The notes: a model not told the origin generated them from the sequence alone. Counted from the first letter of the stretch, positions 9,886-19,409 are shown. The stretch is 64,000 nucleotides of DNA from Campylobacter concisus (GCF_003049705.1 NZ_PIRF01000007.1:54446-118445); one strand, 5' to 3'. Program-made: numbers and translations.

Positions 9886-9905
9886 AAGTTGCAACCAAGT
9901 TGCAA
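9886..9905 (+). promoter_or_regulatory. AAGTTGCAA direct repeat, possible operator
   Basis: Two exact copies of AAGTTGCAA, separated by CC, lie in the gap between the Fur-family gene and znuA. Each contains the palindrome TTGCAA. Centre-to-centre spacing is 11 bases, about one helical turn. The site lies where an operator controlling znuA would be expected. I do not recognise it as a published Zur box. Confidence 0.45.
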
Positions 9906-9945
9906 TCTGCTAAACTTCCGCAATATTTTTTCAAATAAAGGAGAG

Positions 9946-10884
9946 ATGGTGAGAAAGATTTTTGTTTTTTTAACAGTTTGCGCTTTGTCGCTTTTTGCAA
10001 AGCCAGTTGTTACGACTAGTATATTGCCTACAAAATTTTTTGTTGAGCAAATCGCTGGTGATACACTAAGCGTAAATACAATGGTTGGCAAAGGTGCTGA
10101 TCCGCACACTTATGAGCCAAAGCCAAAACAGATGAAGGAGCTTGAAAAGAGCGAGCTTTACTTTGCTATTGGCATTGAGTTTGAAGATACTTGGCTAGAG
10201 CGTTTTTCAAAATCTTTTAAAAATTTACACATTGTAAAAACACAAGAAGGTATCGAAAAGATAGCTATGAACGATGAACACGAACATCATGAACACCATG
10301 AACATCACGAACACAAGCACGAGGGCGAACATAAACACGAGCATCACGAGCATCATGACCATGACCACGAAGCTGGCGAACATCATCACCATCATCATGA
10401 TGGCCTTGATCCGCACATTTGGCTTGATCCGGTTTTAGTAAAAACTCAAGCTGATAATATAGCTAAGGCATTAATAGAGAAATTCCCGCAAAATGCAAAG
10501 CTCTATGAGGAAAATTTAGCTAAATTTAAAGCTAATCTTGACGAGCTTGATAGCTTTATCAAAAATACTCTAAAAGATGTTAAAACTCGCGAATTTATCG
10601 TATATCACCCATCTTGGGGATATTTTGCAAAACGCTATAACTTAGAGCAAATCGCTATCGAGATAGAGGGCAAAGAGCCAAAACCAGCTGAGCTAAAAGA
10701 GCTCATCGAAGAGGCTAAAGAGCACGGCGTAAAGGTCATTTTCGTGGCTCCGCAGTTTCCAACAAAGGCTGCGAATTTAGTAGCAAAAGAGACCGGCTCA
10801 AAGGTCATAAGTATTGATCAGCTCCCAGAAAATTGGCTAGATGAGATGAAAAAAACAGCAGAAATTTTTGCTAAGAGTCTATAA
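9946..10884 (+). CDS. znuA: zinc ABC transporter substrate-binding protein ZnuA
   Basis: This is a cluster A-I binding protein of about 312 residues. The signal peptide runs from MVRKIFVFLTVCALSLFA. Ligand-type residues are His54 in ADPHTYEP, His157 in DPHIWLDP, His221 in YHPSWGYF and Asp291 near the end, the usual ZnuA/TroA set. Between them (residues about 112-151) is a charged loop with 23 histidines, a feature of zinc-specific members that gathers Zn2+ in the periplasm. A longer reading from 9877 would add an unlikely 23-residue extension. The start is either ATG 9946 or GTG 9949; AGGAG is spaced better for the GTG. The gene is first in the order znuA, DUF1007-NicO, znuC, znuB. Confidence 0.95.
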   Translation: MVRKIFVFLTVCALSLFAKPVVTTSILPTKFFVEQIAGDTLSVNTMVGKGADPHTYEPKPKQMKELEKSELYFAIGIEFEDTWLERFSKSFKNLHIVKTQEGIEKIAMNDEHEHHEHHEHHEHKHEGEHKHEHHEHHDHDHEAGEHHHHHHDGLDPHIWLDPVLVKTQADNIAKALIEKFPQNAKLYEENLAKFKANLDELDSFIKNTLKDVKTREFIVYHPSWGYFAKRYNLEQIAIEIEGKEPKPAELKELIEEAKEHGVKVIFVAPQFPTKAANLVAKETGSKVISIDQLPENWLDEMKKTAEIFAKSL

Positions 10885-10887
10885 AAA

Positions 10888-12393
10888 ATGTTAGCACGCC
10901 TGATTGTCATTTGCTTCTTCGCTATAAATGCCTTCGGGTGTGCTCTTTGCTCGCTTTATAGTCCAACCGCTCACGTGAGCGTAAAATTTGACTCAAACGA
11001 AAACAATATCACTACAATTGCTTTTTCATGGACATTTTCACAAAATTTCTCAGAACTTATGAGGCAAAATTTTGACCTAAATCAGGATGAAAAGATAGAT
11101 GAAAGCGAGATCAAAAAGATCCGCTTAAATTTACTTGATTATCTTGTGCCAAGGCACTATTTAACGAATATTGAGTACTTTTACAAAGATGAAAATGCTA
11201 CAAAACTTGAGTTAAATTTAAAAAAGTATAAACTCTATTTTGATGAGGGTAGATTAAAATTTGATGTTAGTTTTAAGACAAATTTGCTTATCAAAGATGG
11301 CTTTGTGGTGTCTGTCGAAATGGACGATAAAGAGGGATATTTTAATTTTAAATTTACACAAAATAACTCATTTTTGGTATCAGATCAGTTTTGGACGATA
11401 CCAAATCCAAATGCAAATTTAATATTTTTTACATTTTCAAGTAAAGCTGCAGCCAAAGCTCATAACGAAAAACCTGCATTAAAAGAGCTTCTAAAAGAGC
11501 CAAACTCAGTAAATTTTGAAGATGAAAATTTAAGCCAGATCGATAGAATCGATGAAGCTAAGTTTGATCTTATTTCAAAAACAAGTCTAAGCATGCTTGA
11601 TAGATTAAAGCAAATTCTAAGAAATTTTGATCAAAAAAGTCCGCTAACTCTGCTATTTTTAGCGCTCATATCATTTGGTTATGGCTTTTTGCATGCTGCA
11701 TCTGCGGGACATGGCAAGGTGCTTACAAGCTCTTATTTTGCTGCAACTGGTGGAAGCTACGCCAAAGCCTTTTTCTTCTCTTTAAAGATCGGATTTTTAC
11801 ATGTTGTGGGTGCGTTTATTTTTGTGCTTGCTAGTTTTATGATACTACGTGAGATCAGTAGCGATCTGACAAAAGATACAGCAAGCGTTACGACAGCATT
11901 TTCTGGCGTTATTATCTTTTTTGTAGCGATTTTTATGCTTTATAAAAAGGTCAAAATTTATCTTTCAAGCAAAAAAGAGTTAAGTAAATTTTATATTTTT
12001 AGCTCAAGTTTAAGCCAAAATTTGAGTAAAAATACAAAATTTACTAGCGACTGTGGCTGTAATATCTGTACTACAAAAAAACCAAAAAGCAAAGAAGAAT
12101 GGCTGATTGCAGCCGCTGCAGCACTTATTCCTTGTCCTGGCACGATACTTGTCTTTGTGCTAGCAAATGAGCTAGGTAGCTACTTTGCAGGCGTTATAAG
12201 CGGCGTATTTATGGCACTTGGCATGAGTGCAGTGATATTTTTAGCGGCTGTTTTTGGAGCCAAGATAAATGAGAGCACAAACATTAAGCTAAAAAAGTTT
12301 AAACTCTATGCCGAATTTATGGCTCTTAGCGTTATGCTTTGGCTTGGACTTTTTATTTTTACTACTACATTTACGCAAAAGAGTCTGTTTTGA
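10888..12393 (+). CDS. DUF1007-NicO fusion, metal transport accessory/permease
   Basis: This 501-residue protein has two parts. After a signal peptide, a periplasmic DUF1007-like domain (residues about 25-235) contains a perfect EF-hand-type loop, DLNQDEKIDESE at 63-74. A membrane domain of the NicO/RcnA type follows, with GFLHAASAGHGKVL carrying His269 and His275 and a later PCPGT motif near 416-420. Between the transmembrane blocks a loop holds CGCNIC (Cys389, 391, 394), a likely metal-binding patch. NicO proteins move Ni2+/Co2+; DUF1007 proteins occur in zinc loci. The position three bases after znuA and overlapping znuC argues that this one works with zinc transport, but direction and metal are unproven. 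Confidence 0.85.
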   Translation: MLARLIVICFFAINAFGCALCSLYSPTAHVSVKFDSNENNITTIAFSWTFSQNFSELMRQNFDLNQDEKIDESEIKKIRLNLLDYLVPRHYLTNIEYFYKDENATKLELNLKKYKLYFDEGRLKFDVSFKTNLLIKDGFVVSVEMDDKEGYFNFKFTQNNSFLVSDQFWTIPNPNANLIFFTFSSKAAAKAHNEKPALKELLKEPNSVNFEDENLSQIDRIDEAKFDLISKTSLSMLDRLKQILRNFDQKSPLTLLFLALISFGYGFLHAASAGHGKVLTSSYFAATGGSYAKAFFFSLKIGFLHVVGAFIFVLASFMILREISSDLTKDTASVTTAFSGVIIFFVAIFMLYKKVKIYLSSKKELSKFYIFSSSLSQNLSKNTKFTSDCGCNICTTKKPKSKEEWLIAAAAALIPCPGTILVFVLANELGSYFAGVISGVFMALGMSAVIFLAAVFGAKINESTNIKLKKFKLYAEFMALSVMLWLGLFIFTTTFTQKSLF

Positions 12394-13175
12394 AAGAAAT
12401 TATAAAAATTAGAAATTTAAACTTTAGCTACGATAAGCAAGTGGTTTTAGAAGGTATCAATTTAGATTATAGTAGCGATGAGTTTTTAGCTATCATCGGT
12501 CCAAATGGTGGTGGCAAAAGCACACTTTTAAAGCTTATCTTAGGGTTACTTAAACCTCAAAGTGGCGAGATAAAGCTCTTTGGAAAAGAGCCAAGCGAAG
12601 TCAGTAAATTTATAGGTTATGTGCCTCAAAATTTTCTCTCAAATCAAAGCTTTCCGATGATGGTTTTAGAAGTAGTTTTAATGGGGCTAATCGATAAAAA
12701 AATTTTTGGTTTTTACTCGCGAGATGAGAAACAAATGGCTCTTGCTGCCCTTGAGAAGGTTGGTATGAAAGAATTTGCAAGCGCTAGGATCGGCGAGCTA
12801 AGTGGCGGTCAAAGACAGCGTGTATATATCGCAAGAGCACTTTGTGCAAATGCAAAGGTCCTCGTTTTAGACGAGCCAACAGCCAGTATCGATACAAAGG
12901 GTCAGGCTGAAATTTATGAAATTTTAAAAAATATAAATGCAAGTGGTGTTGGTGTAGTTTTGGTAAGTCACGATTTAAATATCGTGCTAAATTATGCTAC
13001 AAAAATCGCCTATGTGAGTAAAAATTTACATATCCATAAAACTCATGAAGATACTGCAAAAAGAGAATTTATAGAGCATTTAGCAAAATCTCATAGCCAT
13101 TTTTGCGATGTCGAGATCGCACTTGGCGAATGTGAGTGCAAAATCAAAAGTAATGTTTTTAAGATAAAGAGATAA
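12390..13175 (+). CDS. znuC: zinc ABC transporter ATP-binding protein ZnuC
   Basis: This 261-residue ABC ATPase has Walker A GPNGGGKST, Q-loop VPQN, signature LSGGQRQR, Walker B VLVLDEPTA and switch VSHD. I choose the TTG at 12390, which overlaps the preceding stop as TTGA. An upstream ATG at 12339 would add 17 residues that merely shadow the membrane end of the previous gene. The C-terminal tail holds HSHFC followed by CECK, a possible metal-sensing or binding tail beyond the core ATPase. It powers ZnuB, whose gene begins one base after this stop. Confidence 0.93.
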   Translation: MKEIIKIRNLNFSYDKQVVLEGINLDYSSDEFLAIIGPNGGGKSTLLKLILGLLKPQSGEIKLFGKEPSEVSKFIGYVPQNFLSNQSFPMMVLEVVLMGLIDKKIFGFYSRDEKQMALAALEKVGMKEFASARIGELSGGQRQRVYIARALCANAKVLVLDEPTASIDTKGQAEIYEILKNINASGVGVVLVSHDLNIVLNYATKIAYVSKNLHIHKTHEDTAKREFIEHLAKSHSHFCDVEIALGECECKIKSNVFKIKR

Positions 13176-13176
13176 A

Positions 13177-13983
13177 ATGAGTGAAATTTTAGAGTTAAAT
13201 TTTATGCAAAATGCCTTTATTGCTGGCATTTTAGTTAGTATAATTTGTGGGCTCATAGGCTCACTCGTTGTTATAAATAAAATGACTTTTATTGCTGGCG
13301 GTATCGCACACGGAGCGTATGGCGGCATCGGACTTGCCTTTTTCTTCTCGCTCGAACCACTTCTTGGAGCTAGCATATTCTCACTCTTTTTAGCTCTCGT
13401 AATCGCCACTATCACGTTAAAAGATAAAAACAACATCGACTCAGTTATCGGTGCTATTTGGGCATTTGGTATGGCTATTGGTATCATTTTTATCGATTTA
13501 ACTCCAGGATACAATGCCGATCTTATGAGTTATCTCTTTGGCTCTATCTTAGCAGTGAGTGGGCAAGATATAACATTTATGAGTATTTTAGATATCTTAT
13601 TTTTGGCGCTCATTGCCCTTTTTTATCGTCAATTTGTAGCTATTAGCTTTGATGCAGAGTTTGCAAAGTTGCGCGGTGTAAATACAACATTTTTTCACTA
13701 TTTATTAGTGTGCATGATGGCACTTTGTGTGGTGGCTACGATTCGTGTTGTTGGGCTTATTTTAGTCATCGCTCTTCTTACTATACCACCATATTTAGCA
13801 CAAATTTTTGCCAAAAGACTTGGACTGATGATGCTAATCTCCACTATCTTTTCAATCATTTTTTGTTTTAGCGGTCTATTCATTAGCTTTTATTTTAACC
13901 TAACAGGCGGAGCTAGCATAATCTTAGTTGCTTCACTTTGCTTTTTTGCATTTTGTTTTAAATTTAAAAGCTTACGCCAGTAG
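13177..13983 (+). CDS. znuB: zinc ABC transporter permease ZnuB
   Basis: This 268-residue ABC-3 family permease has about eight hydrophobic helices. Typical stretches are AGGIAHGAYGGIGLAFF in the first third and VVATIRVVGLILVIALLTIPP in the last. The length fits ZnuB/TroC. It closes the zinc operon and overlaps the convergent MATE gene by 20 bases at its 3' end. Confidence 0.94.
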   Translation: MSEILELNFMQNAFIAGILVSIICGLIGSLVVINKMTFIAGGIAHGAYGGIGLAFFFSLEPLLGASIFSLFLALVIATITLKDKNNIDSVIGAIWAFGMAIGIIFIDLTPGYNADLMSYLFGSILAVSGQDITFMSILDILFLALIALFYRQFVAISFDAEFAKLRGVNTTFFHYLLVCMMALCVVATIRVVGLILVIALLTIPPYLAQIFAKRLGLMMLISTIFSIIFCFSGLFISFYFNLTGGASIILVASLCFFAFCFKFKSLRQ

Positions 13984-15295
13984 CCCTTCTTAGCTGATAA
14001 AGCGTCCAAAAGACAAAACAAATGGCTGTGAGATAAACACTAAAAAATAGGGCCAGCCATATAAATTTTATCTCAAGACCAAAATAAAAAACTACCGCGT
14101 AAAAAAGTGATCCTTGAAGCACAAATTGCCTAAATCCATTTAGCAAAAAGATAGCTGCTGGACGTTTTATAGCCTGAAGAGTACTGCCTGAGACGTTTAT
14201 CGTGCCATAAGCTACGTAAGCAAGAGAATTTATACCAAGATAAAGCCCTGCTATCTCTAAAACTGCCGGTGTATCATCAAAGATTCTTATCATATCTTCA
14301 CCAAAAAATTTAATAAAAATACAGGCAAATGCACAATAAACAAGCAAAAAAAGAAGCGAAATTTTATAACATTGCTTAGCTCTTTTAAAATTTTTAGCAC
14401 CATAGTTTCTTGAAACGATACTTAAAACTGCTGCGGCCATACCAATGGTCGGCAATACCAAAATTTGCTCTATCCTTAAAGCTATACCATATCCTGCTAC
14501 GGCATTTACACCATAGTAGCTTATAAATTTTAAAAGTACAAGTGAGCCAAGCGACATCGATAGATAGTTTAAACAAGCTGGTAGAGCTTGCTTTGTAATC
14601 TTTGTCCAAATGCTAAAATTTGGCACAAAATAGCTTAAATTTCTTGGCTCGATCATCTTAGCTTTTTTAACTTTTGCAAAAAGGTAGATCATGCCCAAAA
14701 GCTGAACAATAGCTGTTGCTAGAGCAAGTCCTTTTACACCAAGATCCAAAATGAATACAAAAAAGTAGCAAAAAAATGCGTTAATGAAAAGGCCATAAAA
14801 TAGCCAATCTCGGTAACTTTTTGTATCTCCAAGTGCCACGAGTACGCCGTTTAGAGATTTGATAATCAAGAAAAATGGTGCAGCAAGAAAGATAACACCC
14901 GCGTAATCAAGCGCCTCTTTTAAATAGTGATGATCGGCTCCTAAAAAAGTGAGTAAATTTGGTGCTAAAAAATAGCCACAAAACCCCATAAAAATAGCAA
15001 ATACCAGCACAAAGATAATTCCATTTGCTGCATAAAATTTAGCCATTTTTATCTTTCCTGCTCCAAGGCTATTGCCTATTAGCGCAGTTAGTGCTGAGCC
15101 AAAACCAAGCCCAATGCCTACGATACTTAGATAAAGCAAAAAGCTCATAGCCATGCCAGCTACGGCAAGGGTAGAAATTTTTGCTGCAAAAAATGTACCA
15201 GTAACGTTATAAAGAGTATTAAACATCATTGCGGTGCCAGCCGGAAGCGAAAGCGAGATGATGAGCTTATTTAACGGGTCTTTTAGTAAATCCAT
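13964..15295 (-). CDS. MATE-family multidrug/metabolite exporter
   Basis: This 443-residue protein has twelve hydrophobic segments in two related halves. Typical features are the start PLNKLIISLSLPAGTAMMFN, the GIGLGFGSALTALIGNSLGAG block, and its second-half counterpart GMAAAVLSIVSRNYGAKNF. MATE proteins export cationic drugs or metabolites in exchange for Na+ or H+. The substrate is unknown. A 250-base AT-rich gap separates it from the pseudopilin gene. Confidence 0.92.
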   Translation of the reverse strand: MDLLKDPLNKLIISLSLPAGTAMMFNTLYNVTGTFFAAKISTLAVAGMAMSFLLYLSIVGIGLGFGSALTALIGNSLGAGKIKMAKFYAANGIIFVLVFAIFMGFCGYFLAPNLLTFLGADHHYLKEALDYAGVIFLAAPFFLIIKSLNGVLVALGDTKSYRDWLFYGLFINAFFCYFFVFILDLGVKGLALATAIVQLLGMIYLFAKVKKAKMIEPRNLSYFVPNFSIWTKITKQALPACLNYLSMSLGSLVLLKFISYYGVNAVAGYGIALRIEQILVLPTIGMAAAVLSIVSRNYGAKNFKRAKQCYKISLLFLLVYCAFACIFIKFFGEDMIRIFDDTPAVLEIAGLYLGINSLAYVAYGTINVSGSTLQAIKRPAAIFLLNGFRQFVLQGSLFYAVVFYFGLEIKFIWLALFFSVYLTAICFVFWTLYQLRRATGVSF

Positions 15296-15510
15296 GCTTT
15301 GATTTTACGTTTTTTATCTTTAAAATTTGCAAAGAAGAAAATCAACTAAATTTAATAAAAAGCCATTACTCATTAGCATAGTTAAGATTTGATATCTTTT
15401 GGCAACGCATTAAAACTTAGAAAGCTTATTTTTATGTATATAAATTATTTGTGTAAAAATTCGTATTTCTATCAGACTTTATTATATTAAAAATTTAGTA
15501 AGCCAAAAAT

Positions 15511-15537
15511 CATAAAAAGCAAGGAAAATACCTTGCT
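15511..15537 (-). terminator. intrinsic terminator after the pseudopilin gene
   Basis: On the minus strand the hairpin AGCAAGG-TATTTT-CCTTGCT (15537-15518) is followed by TTTTTATG. It lies 8 bases after the stop codon of the pilin-like gene. Confidence 0.8.
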
Positions 15538-15544
15538 AAAAATT

Positions 15545-15982
15545 TTATTTATATTTTATGCCCATGCCGCCAAATTTAAGCGTATTAGCTGTCTTATTGT
15601 CGCTACTTTCGATTAGAGCTTTAACATCTACTAGTCCTGGCAATCCCCAAACTTGCCCACAAAGACCACCTGTTTTTATGGTGATGCCTATCTCTCCATT
15701 AGTATTATTTCCAGTACCTACTTCTAAACACTCATCATTTTTTGCTTTTACTGGTGTTTTTACATTCGACATCTTCTTAACAGCATCTGTACCAGAAGCA
15801 AATTCGCCTTGTGAAGTATAGTAAGAACCCAAGTCCGAAATAAGCGTTTGTATATTTGAAGCAGTTTTTGATATCTCTGCATCATCCCTTGTTGCAGCTA
15901 GTTTTGGTATAGCAACCGCAGCTAATATACCCAATATAACGATCACGAAGATCAACTCAATCATCGTAAAGCCTTTTTTCAT
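15545..15982 (-). CDS. type II/IV pseudopilin-like protein
   Basis: This 145-residue protein begins with a textbook type IV prepilin leader and helix: MKKGFTMIELIFVIVILG, processed between Gly4 and Phe5, with Glu8 conserved. The globular part has two cysteines (ECLEV and GLCGQ) that can form the D-loop disulfide. It stands alone, without other pilus genes nearby. In Campylobacterota such isolated pseudopilins often serve DNA uptake (CTS-type) systems; that role is inference. An own terminator follows. Confidence 0.88.
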   Translation of the reverse strand: MKKGFTMIELIFVIVILGILAAVAIPKLAATRDDAEISKTASNIQTLISDLGSYYTSQGEFASGTDAVKKMSNVKTPVKAKNDECLEVGTGNNTNGEIGITIKTGGLCGQVWGLPGLVDVKALIESSDNKTANTLKFGGMGIKYK

Positions 15983-16123
15983 GACTTCTCCTCCCTGAAA
16001 TATAAATATTTTCTAAATCGAGCGAATTGTATCATAAATTTCAAAAAAACAATAAAATAATGTACTATATAAAAAATCAAAAATTTGCCGATATAAAAAA
16101 GAAAATTAAAAATTAGGGGCGTT

Positions 16124-16996
16124 ATGAAGGGCGTTATACTTTGTCTATTTATCATCACGATTTCATTTTGCAAATATGAATCCTACAAACCTCTCACAGT
16201 AGTAAAATATAATGAAGAAAAGGCTTTGCTCGGTAAAAAACTCTTTTTTGATAAAAGACTAAGCCCAAACGAAAACTACTCTTGTCAAACTTGTCACAAC
16301 TTGTATTGGAATTTAAGCGGAAGCAACCAAGATAGCATGGAAAAAGGCACTTTAAATCCTCCAACCATATTAAATGCTGCAGCAAACTATCTATTTTATA
16401 GCGATGCAAAGATTAGCAATTTAAAAGATCAAGTAAAAGAGTCCATAACTTCTAGAATAGAACTAAACTCGGATAACGACAAGATAGTGGATTCTGTAAA
16501 TAATATCTCTGAGTACAAAATTTTATTTAAAAAAATTTATAATGACGGTATTAATTTTGATAATATTGCAGATGCAATAGCTGAGTTTGAGAAGGCTGTC
16601 TTAAGTATTGATTCGCCATTTGATCGTTTTATATCAGGTGATAACAATGCCATAGATGATAGTGCAAAGAAAGGATTTGAGATATTTAATAATATAGGCT
16701 GTGCCGCTTGTCATAATGGTAGAAATTTAGGAGGAAATTTGACACAAGATATTGGCCGAGAAAAAATTTCTGCCTTAGATACAAGCAAAAGATTAAGAAG
16801 AGTGCCATCACTAAGAAATATTACAAAGACTGCTCCATATTTATCCCATGGAGAGATAAATGATCTAAAAGAGGCTATAAGCTTTATTGGTAACTACCAG
16901 CTAGGATACGTTCTTAGCAAAGATGAAATTGATGCTTTATACTCATTTTTTCTGACATTAAATGGTAAAAAGCCTAGGATACTAAATGAGTACTAA
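16124..16996 (+). CDS. di-heme cytochrome c peroxidase family protein
   Basis: This 290-residue periplasmic protein has a short signal peptide (MKGVILCLFIITISFC). Two haem-binding CxxCH sites are visible: CQTCH near residue 54 and CAACH near residue 198. Family stretches are LGKKLFFDKRLSPN and the C-terminal LRRVPSLRNITKTAPYLSHG. The family reduces H2O2 with electrons from c-type cytochromes or, in MauG-like members, oxidises proteins. It is shorter than typical CcpA (about 330). Its last 11 bases overlap the next gene, a PAS-GGDEF-EAL membrane protein, so the pair are probably co-translated. Confidence 0.9.
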   Translation: MKGVILCLFIITISFCKYESYKPLTVVKYNEEKALLGKKLFFDKRLSPNENYSCQTCHNLYWNLSGSNQDSMEKGTLNPPTILNAAANYLFYSDAKISNLKDQVKESITSRIELNSDNDKIVDSVNNISEYKILFKKIYNDGINFDNIADAIAEFEKAVLSIDSPFDRFISGDNNAIDDSAKKGFEIFNNIGCAACHNGRNLGGNLTQDIGREKISALDTSKRLRRVPSLRNITKTAPYLSHGEINDLKEAISFIGNYQLGYVLSKDEIDALYSFFLTLNGKKPRILNEY

Positions 16997-19406
16997 ACGA
17001 ATAAAAACCATACTTAGCGTCTTAGTAGCTATATTTTTCATTAGTGCATTTTTTATATATAAAGCAAATATAGCCATTGATACGGCTCATAAATTTGACG
17101 ATGGAATTTTAAATCTAAAATTTATAGACAATGAAATAACTTTTTCTTTAAATAATATTTATGATGTCTCAAACTACGACAAACTTAATGCTGACATAAA
17201 TTCTTTTGATACAAATTTGAGCAACCTTTCAATGATTAGTGATGAGATGTTGTTATTTCATCAAAATGAAATAAAAAAAGACCTACAAAACATAAGAGAT
17301 GTATTTAGTAAAAAAGTATTTTTTTTACAAAGATCAGCTTATGTAAACTCATCTATAGATTCTTATATCCAAATAAGTCAATATGAAATACAAAATCTCG
17401 CACTTCCAAATAAGCTTGAGCCTATATTTTATGCGATAAAAGGTGCTTTGATGCTTAGTCCTGAAGCAATAGATGAAATTTCAAAGCAAATAAAAATGTA
17501 TAAAAACGAGTATAAAGATAACCAAAAAGTTCAAAGCGTATTAGACAAGATACTTTATGCAGCTCAAGCTACAAAAACTTTACATACAATCTCAAATAGT
17601 GCAAAAGAGCTACATCTTGATAATCTGATAGAAAATTTTAGAAACAAAATCCTAGAATTTCACTCTGATGAGGTGAATAACGCAAAAATAGCTCAGACAA
17701 TCTGCTTACTTACATTTATAGTATTTTGTTCATTTGGTCTCTATCAAATTAAAATAGCCTCAGAGCGTTTAAGACAGATAAAACTCTTAAGATCCACGGT
17801 TGAAAACGATCATAGCTCTGTTGTCTATTGCGATAAATACAATAGAATTTCATACGTAAATAAAACCTTTGAAGAAAAAACTGGCTACAAGCTAAAAGAA
17901 GTAATAGGCAAAAACCCTAGAATGCTAAAATCATATATGCATCCACAAAGCTTTTATGAGTCCATAAAAGATGCTCTGCAAAAATCTCTGCCTTGGGAGA
18001 GCGATGAGCTTATAAGCAGAACAAAAAGCGGTGATTTTTTATATGAAAAGGTAAAATTTTCGCCATTTTTCTTTAAAAATAAATTTGAGGGCTACATAGC
18101 TGTAAAGCTTGATAGGACTAAAGAGACGCTGATACTAAACGAGCTAACTCAAAAAAATGAACAAATAAAAATACAATCTTCAATCGATAAGCTAACAGGC
18201 TTTGGTAACTACTTTGCTTTAACTGAAATTTTAGATGCGCAAAAAGATGGGGTGCTCATTTGCTTAAGCATTAAGAATTTTAAAATTTTAAGATTCTTTT
18301 ATCAAACTAAGATTATCGATGCAATGCTAAAAGCAGTAGCTGATACACTAAAGCTTTGTATAGATACTTCTGAGATAAAAGCAAAGCTATTTAGATTTCA
18401 AGATGACGCATTTTATATATGGTATGAAGGCGATAATATAGTAAGAGATATTGAATATATAAGAGAATATTTTGGCTCAAATAGAATAAATGTCGCTATT
18501 GATGAAAAATTTGAAAATTTACCAGGCATAAAGATGGTATTTGGTGTTTCATTGCCAAACGATACCCCACAAACTAACCGCCTAATGCAATCAGTCCTTG
18601 CAAATCAACTCGCAATAGAAAATGGTAGCAATATTTACTACTATCTAGAAAATGACGCCATTGAGATGAAATATCACAAAAACCAGCTGGCAGTTCAACT
18701 AATCGAAGATGCGTTAGAAAACGATAGAGTCATAGTAGAAGCACAAGGCATCTTTAACTTAGAAGAAAATGAAACCGAAGCAAAATATTATGAAGTTTTG
18801 GTTCGTATAATCGATCAAAATGGCAAGATACACTATCCGGGCGAATTTTTAGATATTGCCATGAAAACTCAGTTATATCCGCAAATAACCAAAAAAGTTA
18901 TAGCCCTTGCATTTGATTTAGCCAAAAAATATCCAGACTATACATTCTCAATAAATTTATCTAATACAGACATAGCCGACGCTAGTATGAGAGAGCTTAT
19001 AGAAAATAAACTAATAGAGTGCAAAGATCCTAATAAAATTTGCTTTGAAATGCTAGAGAGTGAAGAGCTTAGCGACTATGTTGCGGTAAATTCTTTCATA
19101 AAACGCGTCAAAGGCTATGGATGTAAAATTTCGATTGATGACTTTGGCTCAGGATACTCAAACTATTACCGAATTTTGGAGCTTGATATAGATACCATAA
19201 AGATAGATGGCTCAATAATCAAAAAGCTTCCATTTGACGAAAATGCTAGAGTTCTAGTAGAAACCATCGTAAGCTTTGCAAAAAAACAAGGCTACAAAAT
19301 AGTAGCCGAGTTCGCAAGCTCAGAAGAAATTTTAAACCAAATCAAAAATTTTGGAATACCTTACGCACAAGGTTTCTTACTGGGCAAGCCTCGTAGAATG
19401 GAATAG
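16986..19406 (+). CDS. membrane PAS-GGDEF-EAL protein (c-di-GMP phosphodiesterase)
   Basis: This 806-residue protein has a transmembrane helix at about 7-27, a periplasmic helical sensor to about 235 and a second helix at about 236-256. A PAS domain follows (about 270-375; GYKLKEVIGKNPRML). The GGDEF domain is degenerate: the signature reads FQDDAFYIW, so cyclase activity is unlikely. The C-terminal EAL domain (about 560-800) has YEVLVR in place of EALxR, but keeps IDDFGSGYS and IKIDGSIIK, so phosphodiesterase activity is plausible. It starts inside the end of the di-heme peroxidase gene. Peroxide or redox sensing in the periplasm is suggested by that linkage but not shown. Confidence 0.9.
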   Translation: MSTKRIKTILSVLVAIFFISAFFIYKANIAIDTAHKFDDGILNLKFIDNEITFSLNNIYDVSNYDKLNADINSFDTNLSNLSMISDEMLLFHQNEIKKDLQNIRDVFSKKVFFLQRSAYVNSSIDSYIQISQYEIQNLALPNKLEPIFYAIKGALMLSPEAIDEISKQIKMYKNEYKDNQKVQSVLDKILYAAQATKTLHTISNSAKELHLDNLIENFRNKILEFHSDEVNNAKIAQTICLLTFIVFCSFGLYQIKIASERLRQIKLLRSTVENDHSSVVYCDKYNRISYVNKTFEEKTGYKLKEVIGKNPRMLKSYMHPQSFYESIKDALQKSLPWESDELISRTKSGDFLYEKVKFSPFFFKNKFEGYIAVKLDRTKETLILNELTQKNEQIKIQSSIDKLTGFGNYFALTEILDAQKDGVLICLSIKNFKILRFFYQTKIIDAMLKAVADTLKLCIDTSEIKAKLFRFQDDAFYIWYEGDNIVRDIEYIREYFGSNRINVAIDEKFENLPGIKMVFGVSLPNDTPQTNRLMQSVLANQLAIENGSNIYYYLENDAIEMKYHKNQLAVQLIEDALENDRVIVEAQGIFNLEENETEAKYYEVLVRIIDQNGKIHYPGEFLDIAMKTQLYPQITKKVIALAFDLAKKYPDYTFSINLSNTDIADASMRELIENKLIECKDPNKICFEMLESEELSDYVAVNSFIKRVKGYGCKISIDDFGSGYSNYYRILELDIDTIKIDGSIIKKLPFDENARVLVETIVSFAKKQGYKIVAEFASSEEILNQIKNFGIPYAQGFLLGKPRRME

Positions 19407-19409
19407 TAG

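Noticed and set aside
10225..10416. Minus-strand Met/Val-rich open frame
   Set aside because: It is the antisense reading of the His-rich loop of znuA, where CAT and CAC codons read backwards as ATG and GTG.
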